In this document: positions 1-6,660 of the stretch, in pieces
How positions within the stretch are numbered: the stretch's first letter is position 1
How the letters are laid out: each line of letters opens with the position of its first letter
Assembly (NCBI GenBank): GCA_012961845.1
Contig: DTYO01000016.1
Coordinates: 1 to 7,711 of the forward strand
Source: Thermodesulfobacteriaceae bacterium
GTDB lineage: Bacteria; Desulfobacterota; Dissulfuribacteria; Dissulfuribacterales; UBA3076
DNA: 7,711 nucleotides
Reading direction: 5' to 3'
Notes under the pieces: model-generated
Seen by the model: only the letters and a program-made list of their open reading frames with translations
What the model was told of the DNA's origin: nothing
Database searches by the model: none
Made by a program: the position numbers and the translations under genes

Positions 1-20
1 GATATGGCCGGCATTTTCAT
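1..20 (-). CDS. IS1595-like transposase, first codons only (left copy, runs off window)
   Basis: Only six codons and part of a seventh are visible, reading leftward from an ATG at 20-18: M-K-M-P-A-I then S. On their own these would mean nothing. They are base-for-base identical to the start of the right-edge gene at 7671, where the longer reading SLLEWQK resembles the N-terminus of IS1595-superfamily (ISXO2-like) transposases. A strong Shine-Dalgarno sequence, AAGGAGG, lies at 34-28, seven bases before the ATG. The gene points out of the window, away from the response regulator. Family assignment is inference from the N-terminal motif of the right copy; whether this copy is intact cannot be seen. 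Confidence 0.55.
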
Positions 21-27
21 AGCAAGA

Positions 28-34
28 CCTCCTT
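28..34 (-). promoter_or_regulatory. Strong Shine-Dalgarno sequence of the left transposase copy
   Basis: On the - strand AAGGAGG is followed by seven bases and then ATG at 20. The right copy has the weaker CCAATAAGG in the same place, so the two IS copies differ in their translation signal. Confidence 0.6.
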
Positions 35-135
35 AAGGATAACAACCTGATCTTGCAAGATAATATAAGATTTATGCTGAATATCGTATAGAGTCACTTT
101 CAGCAATAAATTCACAACAGGATAGCAGGTACAAC

Positions 136-1575
136 ATGCGCAACGAGTCGGTCCTTGTAGTAGATGATTCACCAGACATCAGAGATATAATGGCTGAAGT
201 CCTTAAAGATGAAGGGTTTACTGTAGAACTGGCCTCAGACGGAAAAGAAGCGGAAGAAAAAATCAGTAAACGGTTTTTTGACATCGTACTGACCGATCTT
301 TCCATGCCGCGAAAAGACGGAATGGAACTGCTGTGTTTTTTGAGAAAGAACTGTCCTGAAACGATCTGCATCATTATGACCGGGTATGGAACGATTCAGG
401 GGGCCGTCGAGGCCATGAAACAGGGGGCCTTTGAATATTTGACCAAACCCGTAAAACCGGAAGAAGTTATGGTTGTAATAGATAAGGCCATGGATGTAAG
501 GGCTCTCAAGAGAGAAAATCAGACTCTGAGGCAGGCCATACGGACCCTGTCTGGCTCCGACCGCATTATTGGGTCCAGTGAGGCTATGCAGCAGGTCTTC
601 AGGCTTGTAGAAAGAGTGGCAGCCACCAACAGCACCGTCCTGATCACCGGTGAAAGCGGCACAGGCAAGGAACTCATCGCCCATGCCATCCACTATGCAA
701 GCGATCGCAAAGATAAGCCCTTCATCCCGGTGAACTGTGCCGCAATTCCGGAAGAGCTGCTGGAAAGTGAATTGTTCGGCCATGAAAAAGGGGCATTCAC
801 GCATGCGATTCGTACACGAATCGGCAGATTTGAGCTGGCCAACAAGGGCACAATATTTCTGGATGAAATAGGAGAGATGAGCCCTGCGCTGCAGGTCAAG
901 CTCCTGCGCGCACTGCAGGAACGAAAGTTTGAACGGGTAGGAGGTGTCAAAACCATTCAGGTTGACATAAGAGTAGTGGCCGCCACTAATATCGCCCTGG
1001 AAAAGGCTGTACGGGAGGGAAAGTTCAGGGAAGATCTTTATTACCGCCTCAATGTGATACCCATACATGTTCCTCCGCTGAGAAAACGCCGTTCAGATAT
1101 CCCTCTGTTAATCGAACATTTCCTGCAAAAATTCTGCGGCAAAAAAAAGACTTGTGTAAACGGTATAGAAAAAAATGCGCTAGACTGTCTGGTTGCTTAT
1201 AACTGGCCTGGTAATGTGCGAGAGCTTGAAAACATTATTGAACGGGTAGTGATCCTTTCAAATGGACCGAAAATATCTCTTGATGACCTGCCTGAAAGTA
1301 TATTAAAATCAGCCGGAAAATATCCGGTCTCCTATATCACTTCCTCCCTGACCACTCTGCCGGCAGAAGGCTTTTCTCTCAGTGCGGCAGTGGAAAGCCT
1401 GGAAAAATCCTTGATAATCCAGGCGCTCGAAAGGACCGGAGGTGTAAAAAACAGAGCAGCCAAACTGCTTCAGATGAACCGTACCACGCTGATCGAAAAA
1501 ATGAAAAAACAGAAACTCATGACCCCGAAACCCAGAGGGACCCGCAAGGGTCGCACTGCTCAAGCTGGCGGTTGA
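136..1575 (+). CDS. Sigma-54-dependent response regulator, NtrC family
   Basis: Two-component activator that should bind enhancer DNA and remodel sigma-54 RNA polymerase by ATP hydrolysis when phosphorylated. The 479 residues show a receiver domain at 4-120 with the acidic pair D10/D11, phospho-acceptor D54, T82 and K104. The AAA+ domain spans about 143-375, with Walker A GESGTGKE (172-179), Walker B IFLDEIG (240-246), arginine-finger region FREDLYYRLN (297-306) and sensor II WPGNVREL (357-364). A Fis-type helix-turn-helix follows at about 417-457. The sigma-54-contacting loop reads GAFTHA (219-224) instead of GAFTGA. The C-terminal 20 residues are basic. The start has only a weak AGGT upstream. 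The left IS end finishes 36 bp before the ATG, so the native promoter is probably displaced. No cognate histidine kinase is visible. Close relatives in the family include NtrC, AtoC and ZraR; the target is unknown. Confidence 0.95.
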   Translation: MRNESVLVVDDSPDIRDIMAEVLKDEGFTVELASDGKEAEEKISKRFFDIVLTDLSMPRKDGMELLCFLRKNCPETICIIMTGYGTIQGAVEAMKQGAFEYLTKPVKPEEVMVVIDKAMDVRALKRENQTLRQAIRTLSGSDRIIGSSEAMQQVFRLVERVAATNSTVLITGESGTGKELIAHAIHYASDRKDKPFIPVNCAAIPEELLESELFGHEKGAFTHAIRTRIGRFELANKGTIFLDEIGEMSPALQVKLLRALQERKFERVGGVKTIQVDIRVVAATNIALEKAVREGKFREDLYYRLNVIPIHVPPLRKRRSDIPLLIEHFLQKFCGKKKTCVNGIEKNALDCLVAYNWPGNVRELENIIERVVILSNGPKISLDDLPESILKSAGKYPVSYITSSLTTLPAEGFSLSAAVESLEKSLIIQALERTGGVKNRAAKLLQMNRTTLIEKMKKQKLMTPKPRGTRKGRTAQAGG

Positions 1576-1593
1576 TTTGGCTCAATTCAGACA

Positions 1594-3297
1594 ATGGGTT
1601 TGATTAAACCGACTGCATCAAGATGGTCTGCCTTTCTCTGGATGATATTTGGCATCACTCCAATACTGGCCAATGCTGCAGTGGAGACACCGGTCAGAGT
1701 TGCCATAATGCCTCTCAAGGCAATTTCTGCTGGAAAACATGCATATGTCGGAGGAGCGGTAGAGGAAATCTTAACCAGCAGGCTGGCCTCGGACAGCATC
1801 TCAGTAGTCGCCCCCCTGGAAATTCGTGACCAGATAAAAAAGAAAGGGCTCTCTTCTAACGACATTACTGCTTCTGCCCTGGATGTCGACTACATAATAA
1901 CTGGTGAGGTGTCAGATCAAAACCAGAGCATTACAATCGGTCTGAATATGATGGAAGGCAGATCGCCGGAACCTGTCTTGAACAAGGTATTTGTATTTGA
2001 AACACCTGATGCGGTATTACCAGGAATCGAGGCTTTTACAGCTGACGTAAAACAGACTCTGCACCAGGAGGCAGAAAACTCCGCCTCGGGCTTCATGCCG
2101 TCATCAGCTTCTGCACCGGAAATGCCGACACTGCTGGTTCCTGAAACCCGAGAACAAGGAACAGACAACACTCCCTCCAGATTACATCCTGACCTGCTCA
2201 CAAAAAACACTTCTCCATTGACCGCACAGACGGTCAAAAATGCGGCATCCGGAGAGACACATATTGGTTACAGCATTTCCGGAAATTCACAGCCACTCTC
2301 TATAACCAGACCAGATGCATATCTTGTACCTGCACATGAAAAAACATATGGGTCATCATCAATGACTGACTCTGTCTCGCCATCAGATCAAGCCGGATTA
2401 AAGACAGATTCAGTCCCCCAGAGCGAAGAAGGCACCGACAACTTCATATCCAGGTGGAAGCTGCCTGGGGAACAAGAGTATTCCTCCTCCGCTGAAGAAA
2501 ATTCAGCTGGTTCTCAGCCACAAATGCCGTCTCAAACTGTGACTCTGCCCCACGGACCCGATGATGAACAGAAAAAGAACCGGGGATGGTTTTCATGGAT
2601 CCCTGGAATCGGAGGAAGCGAAGAGGAAAGCAGCCCTGGAGACAGCAGGCAGATATTGGTGTCAGGCAAACCACCGGCAGGAACCGTGGGGGTCATAATG
2701 GAGTCAGCCGTTCCTGCAAATGAACAACATACGGCCGGCGAATCTCAACATTCTGAATACACATTGTCACCAATCCGGCCGGATTTTTACATACCGAGTG
2801 AACAGATGTCACTGGCGGCACTGCCGGATTCTACTCCTCAGGGAGAAGAACAGGCTGACAACTTCATATCCAGATGGAAACTGCCTGAGGAACAGCTGGT
2901 TGAGTCAACCTCCCGCGGTTTCAGTCCTGAATTCTACTCAGACGGCACACGGCCACAGACCGGGAGACAGGCGGAAATAGGAGATCTGCCTTCCCCAACC
3001 CTGCCTTATCTGACCCCTGAAGAGCTTGAGAACCAGGCAACCGTTCAATCAGGAACCCAACAGTATCGTACAGATGGTTCTCTGCATAATGAAGCAATGA
3101 AACAACAACGGAAACAGGGAAAAAAGGGATGGTTGTCATGGATCCCGGGCCTGGGAATCCCGGTTGCCGCCTCGGATACTCCCTCTCCGGCCCCAGAGAA
3201 AATAGAGTCTGGTGATTCCGCTCCGCCTCCAGCAAGCCTGACGAACAGTGGTCCAGAAGTACCGTCCGGCGCCAGCCCTACCTGGCAGTGGTATTGA
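1594..3297 (+). CDS. Exported TolB/FlgO-like protein with a long repeat-bearing disordered tail
   Basis: I do not recognise a named gene. The 567-residue product starts with a signal peptide: basic residues, a hydrophobic core at 11-25, and an Ala-rich ANAA cleavage region at 26-29. Residues about 33-155 resemble the TolB-N/FlgO/CsgG-like fold seen in exported deltaproteobacterial proteins (VRVAIMPL, then GAVEEILTSRL, then DYIITGEVSD). From about 160 on the protein is rich in S, P, E, T and Q and probably disordered. Within it a three-motif unit occurs twice in the same order: RPDxY at 239 and 395, DNFISRWKLP at 282 and 422, and GWxSWIPGxG at 331 and 512. The last residues are TWQWY. The gene starts 18 nt after the regulator stop, in the same frame, with no clear Shine-Dalgarno sequence, so translational coupling is likely. 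Periplasmic or envelope location is inferred; function is unknown. Confidence 0.85.
   Translation: MGLIKPTASRWSAFLWMIFGITPILANAAVETPVRVAIMPLKAISAGKHAYVGGAVEEILTSRLASDSISVVAPLEIRDQIKKKGLSSNDITASALDVDYIITGEVSDQNQSITIGLNMMEGRSPEPVLNKVFVFETPDAVLPGIEAFTADVKQTLHQEAENSASGFMPSSASAPEMPTLLVPETREQGTDNTPSRLHPDLLTKNTSPLTAQTVKNAASGETHIGYSISGNSQPLSITRPDAYLVPAHEKTYGSSSMTDSVSPSDQAGLKTDSVPQSEEGTDNFISRWKLPGEQEYSSSAEENSAGSQPQMPSQTVTLPHGPDDEQKKNRGWFSWIPGIGGSEEESSPGDSRQILVSGKPPAGTVGVIMESAVPANEQHTAGESQHSEYTLSPIRPDFYIPSEQMSLAALPDSTPQGEEQADNFISRWKLPEEQLVESTSRGFSPEFYSDGTRPQTGRQAEIGDLPSPTLPYLTPEELENQATVQSGTQQYRTDGSLHNEAMKQQRKQGKKGWLSWIPGLGIPVAASDTPSPAPEKIESGDSAPPPASLTNSGPEVPSGASPTWQWY
2407..2475 (+). repeat. Intragenic repeat A, copy 1 (encodes DNFISRWKLP)
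   Basis: The segment recurs at 2827-2895, exactly 420 bp downstream in the same gene. The core from 2437 differs at only three of 38 bases, all G/A changes. The 30 bases before it are also clearly related. Confidence 0.85.
2584..2613 (+). repeat. Intragenic repeat B, copy 1 (encodes GWFSWIPGIG)
   Basis: This is matched by 3127-3156 (GWLSWIPGLG), 543 bp downstream. Both are preceded by Lys/Arg-rich residues (QKKNR and QGKK), giving a short basic-aromatic segment within an acidic, disordered tail. Confidence 0.8.
2827..2895 (+). repeat. Intragenic repeat A, copy 2 (encodes DNFISRWKLP)
   Basis: Second copy of the 2407-2475 segment, at an offset of 420 bp. The encoded ten residues are identical to copy 1. 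Confidence 0.85.
3127..3156 (+). repeat. Intragenic repeat B, copy 2 (encodes GWLSWIPGLG)
   Basis: Second copy of the 2584-2613 segment. The A-to-B spacing is 90 residues here against 49 in copy 1, so the spacers have changed length while motif order is kept. Confidence 0.8.
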
Positions 3298-3322
3298 TTC
3301 AGCAAGACATATGGCATGATCT

Positions 3323-3362
3323 GCGGTCTGTCCGGAAAAGAGGCATATTCCCTGTAGACCGC
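3323..3362. terminator. Possible bidirectional terminator hairpin between convergent genes
   Basis: GCGGTCT (3323-3329) pairs with AGACCGC (3356-3362), and inside it GGAA (3334-3337) pairs with TTCC (3348-3351). It lies between the stop at 3297 and the convergent stop at 3385, where a terminator is expected. There is no T-run on either side, so a classical intrinsic terminator is not shown. Confidence 0.35.
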
Positions 3363-3384
3363 CAAACAGGCCTATAACTCCGGA

Positions 3385-4527
3385 TCACCTGATGCTGTCA
3401 TCTCCCCTTTCGCCCAGACTCACCCTTATCTTTCTCAACCTGTCTCCACGGTAGAGTGACACCAGGACGGTCTCACCAGGTTCTTTTCGTCTGAGTATCC
3501 TGATCACATCTTTATCTGACTCAACATCCATTCCATCAATGGCAACTATAATATCACCTCCGGTATGATAAACCCGATTACCCAGTCGGAGCTCCATGCT
3601 GCTGGGCCTGATTCCTGCCCTGGCAGCCGGTCCGCGTGGAACAACACCAACCACCAGAGCCCCTTTCGCCGCCGGTAACCGAAGCAATCCTGCCAGTTCC
3701 GGCGTAACTGTCTGGAGATCCGCCCCAAACCAGGAACGCTCTACATACCCTCTGGCGATCAACTGTGAAACCACCCATTCAATCGTCTCACAGGAGATGG
3801 CAAAACCCATGCCTGCCATCTGACCCGGCGTATCGAAAATGAGGGTATTCATACCTATTACCCTGCCCAGGGAATCCACAAGAGGGCCTCCGGCACTTCC
3901 CTGGTTCACATAGATATCTGACTGGATAACATCATCCACCAGATTTCCCCTCTGCGATACGAGGCTCCGCCCTACTGAACTTACAATTCCCGCTGCCACA
4001 GTGTAGCCGTCTCCACACGGATTACCCATGGCAAACACCTTCTGCCCAATGATGGCCGGGCTGGCAGCCGCCGCAATCTGGAGAGAAGGCAGGCCCTTCA
4101 GCATGCCTTCCGGTGCCCTGAGTTCCAGAACTGCAATGTCAGTAGAACAGTCTTCTCCTATGATCCGGGCAGGCCACCTTCGACCATCAAGGAGGGTAAT
4201 CTCTATGGAATGCTCATCAACAACTGCCTGACGACTGGTTACTATGTGGCCTAGATGGTCCAGGATAAAGCCTGAAGCTGACCCCTTGGGAGGCACCGGC
4301 TGCCAGCATATGTCCGCCCTGCGGGGGGCACTGCTGACATTCACCACGCCCATGCCGATCTTGTGTAACAATCTGATATCCTGTTTTTCCCCAGGAGTCA
4401 GCCCGGAACATGTGCCAGGGAAATATAATACGACAATAAACGCGATAACAGACCCGAAAAACCCGAAAAAGCCCACAAAGACTTCCCCAGATTTTTGGAC
4501 GTTCACTGTTAAGTCTCTTCCGGCCAT
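3385..4527 (-). CDS. Membrane-anchored HtrA/Deg-like PDZ protein lacking catalytic His and Ser (pseudoprotease)
   Basis: The layout is that of a DegS/HtrA-type protease: a short cytoplasmic N-terminus, a membrane segment at about 16-37, a trypsin-like domain at about 55-255 and one PDZ domain at about 265-375 (380 residues). The triad is broken. In the His motif, where the family has TNxHVV, it reads TSRQAV, so Gln100 replaces His. In the Ser motif GNSGGP it reads GSAGGP, so Ala212 replaces Ser. Asp130 in STDIAVL remains. The frame is open and the fold motifs are intact, so this looks like a maintained non-proteolytic protein, not decay. The PDZ contains GDIIVAIDG, as in S1C-family proteins. 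I chose the ATG at 4527, seven bases after the uppP stop and preceded by a G-rich stretch; an in-frame ATG at 4575 would lie inside uppP. PGTC near the membrane segment is a poor lipobox. Probably in an operon with uppP; a scaffold or regulatory role in the periplasm is inferred. Confidence 0.88.
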   Translation of the reverse strand: MAGRDLTVNVQKSGEVFVGFFGFFGSVIAFIVVLYFPGTCSGLTPGEKQDIRLLHKIGMGVVNVSSAPRRADICWQPVPPKGSASGFILDHLGHIVTSRQAVVDEHSIEITLLDGRRWPARIIGEDCSTDIAVLELRAPEGMLKGLPSLQIAAAASPAIIGQKVFAMGNPCGDGYTVAAGIVSSVGRSLVSQRGNLVDDVIQSDIYVNQGSAGGPLVDSLGRVIGMNTLIFDTPGQMAGMGFAISCETIEWVVSQLIARGYVERSWFGADLQTVTPELAGLLRLPAAKGALVVGVVPRGPAARAGIRPSSMELRLGNRVYHTGGDIIVAIDGMDVESDKDVIRILRRKEPGETVLVSLYRGDRLRKIRVSLGERGDDSIR

Positions 4528-4534
4528 ATACGGT

Positions 4535-5341
4535 TTACCCCCCGACCTTAAGCACAACCGCCACAATAAAGGCAATGATCAGCCTGTAATACACAAAAGG
4601 ATAAAAAGTGTGGTTGATAAGATACCTCATGAGAAATGCGATGGCTATGTATCCTGAAATGCCGGCAGCCAGAAAACCCCACAGATAAGCCACGCTGACA
4701 CAAGCAAAACCGGTTTGTGCGAGTTTAAGCCCCTGATACACGCCGGCACCTGCGATAATAGGTGCTGACAGGAGAAAAGAAAATCTTGCCGCCGCTTCTC
4801 TCTTTAAACCAAGGAACAGGGCGGCAGTCATGGTTATGCCGCTTCTAGACACACCGGGAATCAGTGCAGCGGCCTGGGCAGTGCCTATGGCAACGGCATC
4901 TTTCAATATCATCTGATTGCTGTTTCTGGAATACCTGGCGGTTCTTTCTGCAAGCCACAGCAACAAAGCGACCCCGGCCAGGGTTGAAACTACCACCCAG
5001 GGAGAACGAAACACAGTCGATACCAGATCCTCGACCAGAAAACCGGCCACTGCACCGGGTATCGTGCCTGCCAGCACGAAAAGCAACATACGCCGACTCT
5101 GTTTCTTGCGGTCTGACATTTTACCTGACAGCACCGATGCGGCCATGGCAAGCCAGTCTCTCCAGAAATAGGATAAAACTGCCATCAAAGTGCCCAGGTG
5201 GAGGATCACATCAAAGTCTATGGATACCTCGCCGAGATCCATAAAATATTCTGCAATCACAAGGTGACCTGAGCTGGATACAGGCAGGAACTCGGTTGCA
5301 CCCTGGATGATCCCCAGAAATACCGCTTCTGCAAATGTCAT
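4535..5341 (-). CDS. uppP: Undecaprenyl-diphosphatase UppP (BacA family)
   Basis: Integral membrane phosphatase that converts undecaprenyl diphosphate to undecaprenyl phosphate, the lipid carrier for peptidoglycan and surface polysaccharide; family members can confer bacitracin resistance. The 268 residues match the usual length (E. coli about 273). Both signature regions are present: EFLPVSSSGH at 17-26 with the catalytic Glu and His, and PGVSRSG at 162-168 with the essential Arg166. Several hydrophobic membrane segments follow, for example 116-131, 186-200 and 252-265. The start at 5341 has an AGGGAG Shine-Dalgarno sequence ten bases upstream. The gene is first in a two-gene unit with the HtrA-like gene and is divergent from nagZ. 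Nothing looks truncated. Confidence 0.97.
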   Translation of the reverse strand: MTFAEAVFLGIIQGATEFLPVSSSGHLVIAEYFMDLGEVSIDFDVILHLGTLMAVLSYFWRDWLAMAASVLSGKMSDRKKQSRRMLLFVLAGTIPGAVAGFLVEDLVSTVFRSPWVVVSTLAGVALLLWLAERTARYSRNSNQMILKDAVAIGTAQAAALIPGVSRSGITMTAALFLGLKREAAARFSFLLSAPIIAGAGVYQGLKLAQTGFACVSVAYLWGFLAAGISGYIAIAFLMRYLINHTFYPFVYYRLIIAFIVAVVLKVGG

Positions 5342-5428
5342 AATACCGCTTCTCCCTGCATTTTATTTACAGTGCTGACCGGCCTCTGGAAGGACAGCTG
5401 GAAATCAAAACAGTGTAAACTATGGTAG

Positions 5429-5451
5429 TGGCCCTGAAAGTCAGGGAGCCA
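5429..5451. promoter_or_regulatory. Imperfect hairpin in the presumed uppP leader
   Basis: TGGCCCTGA (5429-5437) pairs with TCAGGG-CCA (5441-5446 and 5449-5451), with a two-base AG bulge and an AAG loop. It lacks a T-run, so it is not a standard terminator. If the - strand hexamer at 5504-5499 is a promoter, this hairpin would lie in the uppP 5' leader. Function is unknown. Confidence 0.3.
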
Positions 5452-5592
5452 TCAGCTACAGAACACTCTGAATATTGAAAAACCGTCCGCCGTTTTTAAT
5501 TATATTCACCATCGGAAAACCGTTACATTTCAATCAGCAGACTGAACTACAAAAAGCCTGTGTCATTAAACCGATTTTCTGCTAAGTTGTCA

Positions 5593-5598
5593 TATAAT
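5593..5598 (+). promoter_or_regulatory. Candidate -10 box for nagZ
   Basis: A perfect TATAAT lies 45 bp before the nagZ ATG, at a suitable distance. The hexamer 17 bp upstream does not resemble TTGACA, so support is weak. Confidence 0.3.
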
Positions 5599-5643
5599 TA
5601 TGTTTCATAAGTTCCGACAGACTATTCCAAGGTTAAGCTGATC

Positions 5644-6660
5644 ATGCATAATACAACAGGACAACTAATCATGACAGGTCTTCCTGGTACGGACCTGGAC
5701 GATGACACCCTGTCCCTGATTGAAAATAATGGCATATCGAATTTCATCCTGTTTAGGAGAAATGCCTGCAGGGGCCAGGCCGCCCTGACCGCCCTGGTAA
5801 AAAAATTATGCCGGGTATGTATCGGCGCCGGTCTCCCGGAACCTATCATAGCAACTGATCAGGAGGGCGGTGAAGTTCAGAGACTGGGACCGCCACATTG
5901 GCAGGCCATTCCTTCCAACAGGGCGGCAACAGTTGCAGACGCCCCTGAAACATCTGTGGCACGCCAGGCCGAAACAGCGGCTGAAATACTGTCCTCGTCT
6001 GGAATCAATATGAACCTTGCACCTGTTCTCGACATTGCCTCACCTGACATGGATGCTTTCCTTGAAAACCGGTGCTATGGAACGGACCCGGCATGCGTTT
6101 CAAGGGCCGGAGATATATATATCAGAACTATTCAGGCCAGAGGAATAGCGGCAGCAGCCAAACATTTTCCGGGAATAGGCAGGGTGAAATCCGATCCGCA
6201 CTACAATCGACCGGTTGTGACATGCCCTCCTGAAATTTTACTGCAGGAGACAGCGCCTTTTCAGACTGGGATATCGAGCGGTGTCATGGCGGTTATGACC
6301 TCCCACGTAATCTTCACTGGACTTGATCCTCACCATCCGGCTACTTTCTCAAGAATCATTGCCCGGGACCTGCTCCGCCGTTCAATGGGTTTCAAAGGTG
6401 TTCTCTTTACCGACGACCTGGAAATGGCTGGCATAGCCCTCTATGACCATATCGGAGATGCAGCGGTCAAGGCCTTTGTGGCCGGTCACGACATACTTCT
6501 GATATGTCACCGTGCCTCAAAGGTCAGGGAGGTACTTGAGGCACTGGACACGGCAAGACGACAGGGGATTCTTACCGACGGCATGATCCAAAGAAGCCTT
6601 GATAGGATAGGGAGATTGCGGAAAAATATCAACAAAACATGTGGGCAACAAACAATATGA
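5644..6660 (+). CDS. nagZ: Beta-N-acetylglucosaminidase, NagZ-type (GH3)
   Basis: Cytoplasmic glycosidase that removes N-acetylglucosamine from anhydro-muropeptides in peptidoglycan recycling; in some bacteria its products act on AmpR/AmpC signalling. The 338 residues have no signal peptide and carry the GH3 NagZ signatures in order: DQEGGEVQRL (72-81), NLAPVLD (124-130), KHFPGIG (173-179) leading into the catalytic-loop Asp184/His186 pair, MTSH (218-221) and FTDDLEMAG (255-263), where D257 is the expected nucleophile. KHFPGIG has Ile where E. coli has His, a variant outside the Asp/His pair. The start at 5644 keeps GQLIM, which belongs to the family N-terminus. The later ATG at 5671, with AGGA upstream, would cut into it. 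The next gene overlaps its stop. Confidence 0.95.
   Translation: MHNTTGQLIMTGLPGTDLDDDTLSLIENNGISNFILFRRNACRGQAALTALVKKLCRVCIGAGLPEPIIATDQEGGEVQRLGPPHWQAIPSNRAATVADAPETSVARQAETAAEILSSSGINMNLAPVLDIASPDMDAFLENRCYGTDPACVSRAGDIYIRTIQARGIAAAAKHFPGIGRVKSDPHYNRPVVTCPPEILLQETAPFQTGISSGVMAVMTSHVIFTGLDPHHPATFSRIIARDLLRRSMGFKGVLFTDDLEMAGIALYDHIGDAAVKAFVAGHDILLICHRASKVREVLEALDTARRQGILTDGMIQRSLDRIGRLRKNINKTCGQQTI

Larger units (their letters stand above)
1..99 (-). repeat. Left member of a ~100-bp inverted repeat (IS end: terminus, leader and transposase start)
   Basis: This stretch is the reverse complement of 7591-7690 at about 87 of 100 hand-aligned positions, with one single-base indel. Homology stops abruptly at 99, just after GTATAGAGTCACTT (86-99), which is perfectly conserved in both copies and is probably the IS terminus. 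It includes the transposase leader with its Shine-Dalgarno sequence and, at 50-61, a 12-bp perfect palindrome, ATCTTGCAAGAT. Calling it an insertion-sequence end rather than a shared promoter rests on the abrupt edge plus the identical transposase start. Confidence 0.75.
5342..5643. other. Divergent intergenic region between uppP and nagZ (302 bp)
   Basis: No gene is seen here. It should hold the promoters of both flanking units. It contains a hairpin at 5429-5451 and AT-rich -10-like hexamers on both strands: TATAAT at 5593-5598 on + and at 5504-5499 on -. Neither has a good -35 at normal spacing, so these are only candidates. A TAA at 5342-5344 on the + strand and the absence of longer frames argue against a hidden small gene. 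Confidence 0.6.

Noticed and set aside
1..135. Sigma-54 (-24/-12) promoter upstream of the response regulator
   Set aside because: No GG-N10-GC pair with a TGGC/TTGC-like context was found there. GGATAACA...TTGC has the wrong spacing.
235..1068. Long open frame on the - strand inside the response regulator
   Set aside because: It is antisense to well-conserved receiver and AAA+ motifs, has no recognisable domain, and is explained by the codon pattern of the true gene.
2407..2895. Repeats in the exported protein gene as a CRISPR-like or mobile repeat
   Set aside because: They are in frame, encode the same peptide twice, and differ in spacing, so they are coding-sequence duplications.
4401..4430. 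Lipoprotein signal (PGTC) in the HtrA-like protein
   Set aside because: The residue before Cys is Thr, which does not fit the lipobox rule of Gly, Ala or Ser at that position.
4528..4575. Upstream ATG at 4575 as start of the HtrA-like protein
   Set aside because: It would lie inside the end of uppP and add 16 residues with no family counterpart. The ATG at 4527 sits just after the uppP stop and leaves a normal signal-anchor N-terminus.
4244..4657. Open frame on the + strand across the HtrA-like/uppP junction
   Set aside because: It overlaps two recognised - strand genes and its translation has no family features.
5478..5497. A-run/T-run inverted repeat as an intrinsic terminator
   Set aside because: Only six mainly A-T pairs form around an eight-base loop, with a mismatch next to them. 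It lies between divergent genes, where no terminator is needed.
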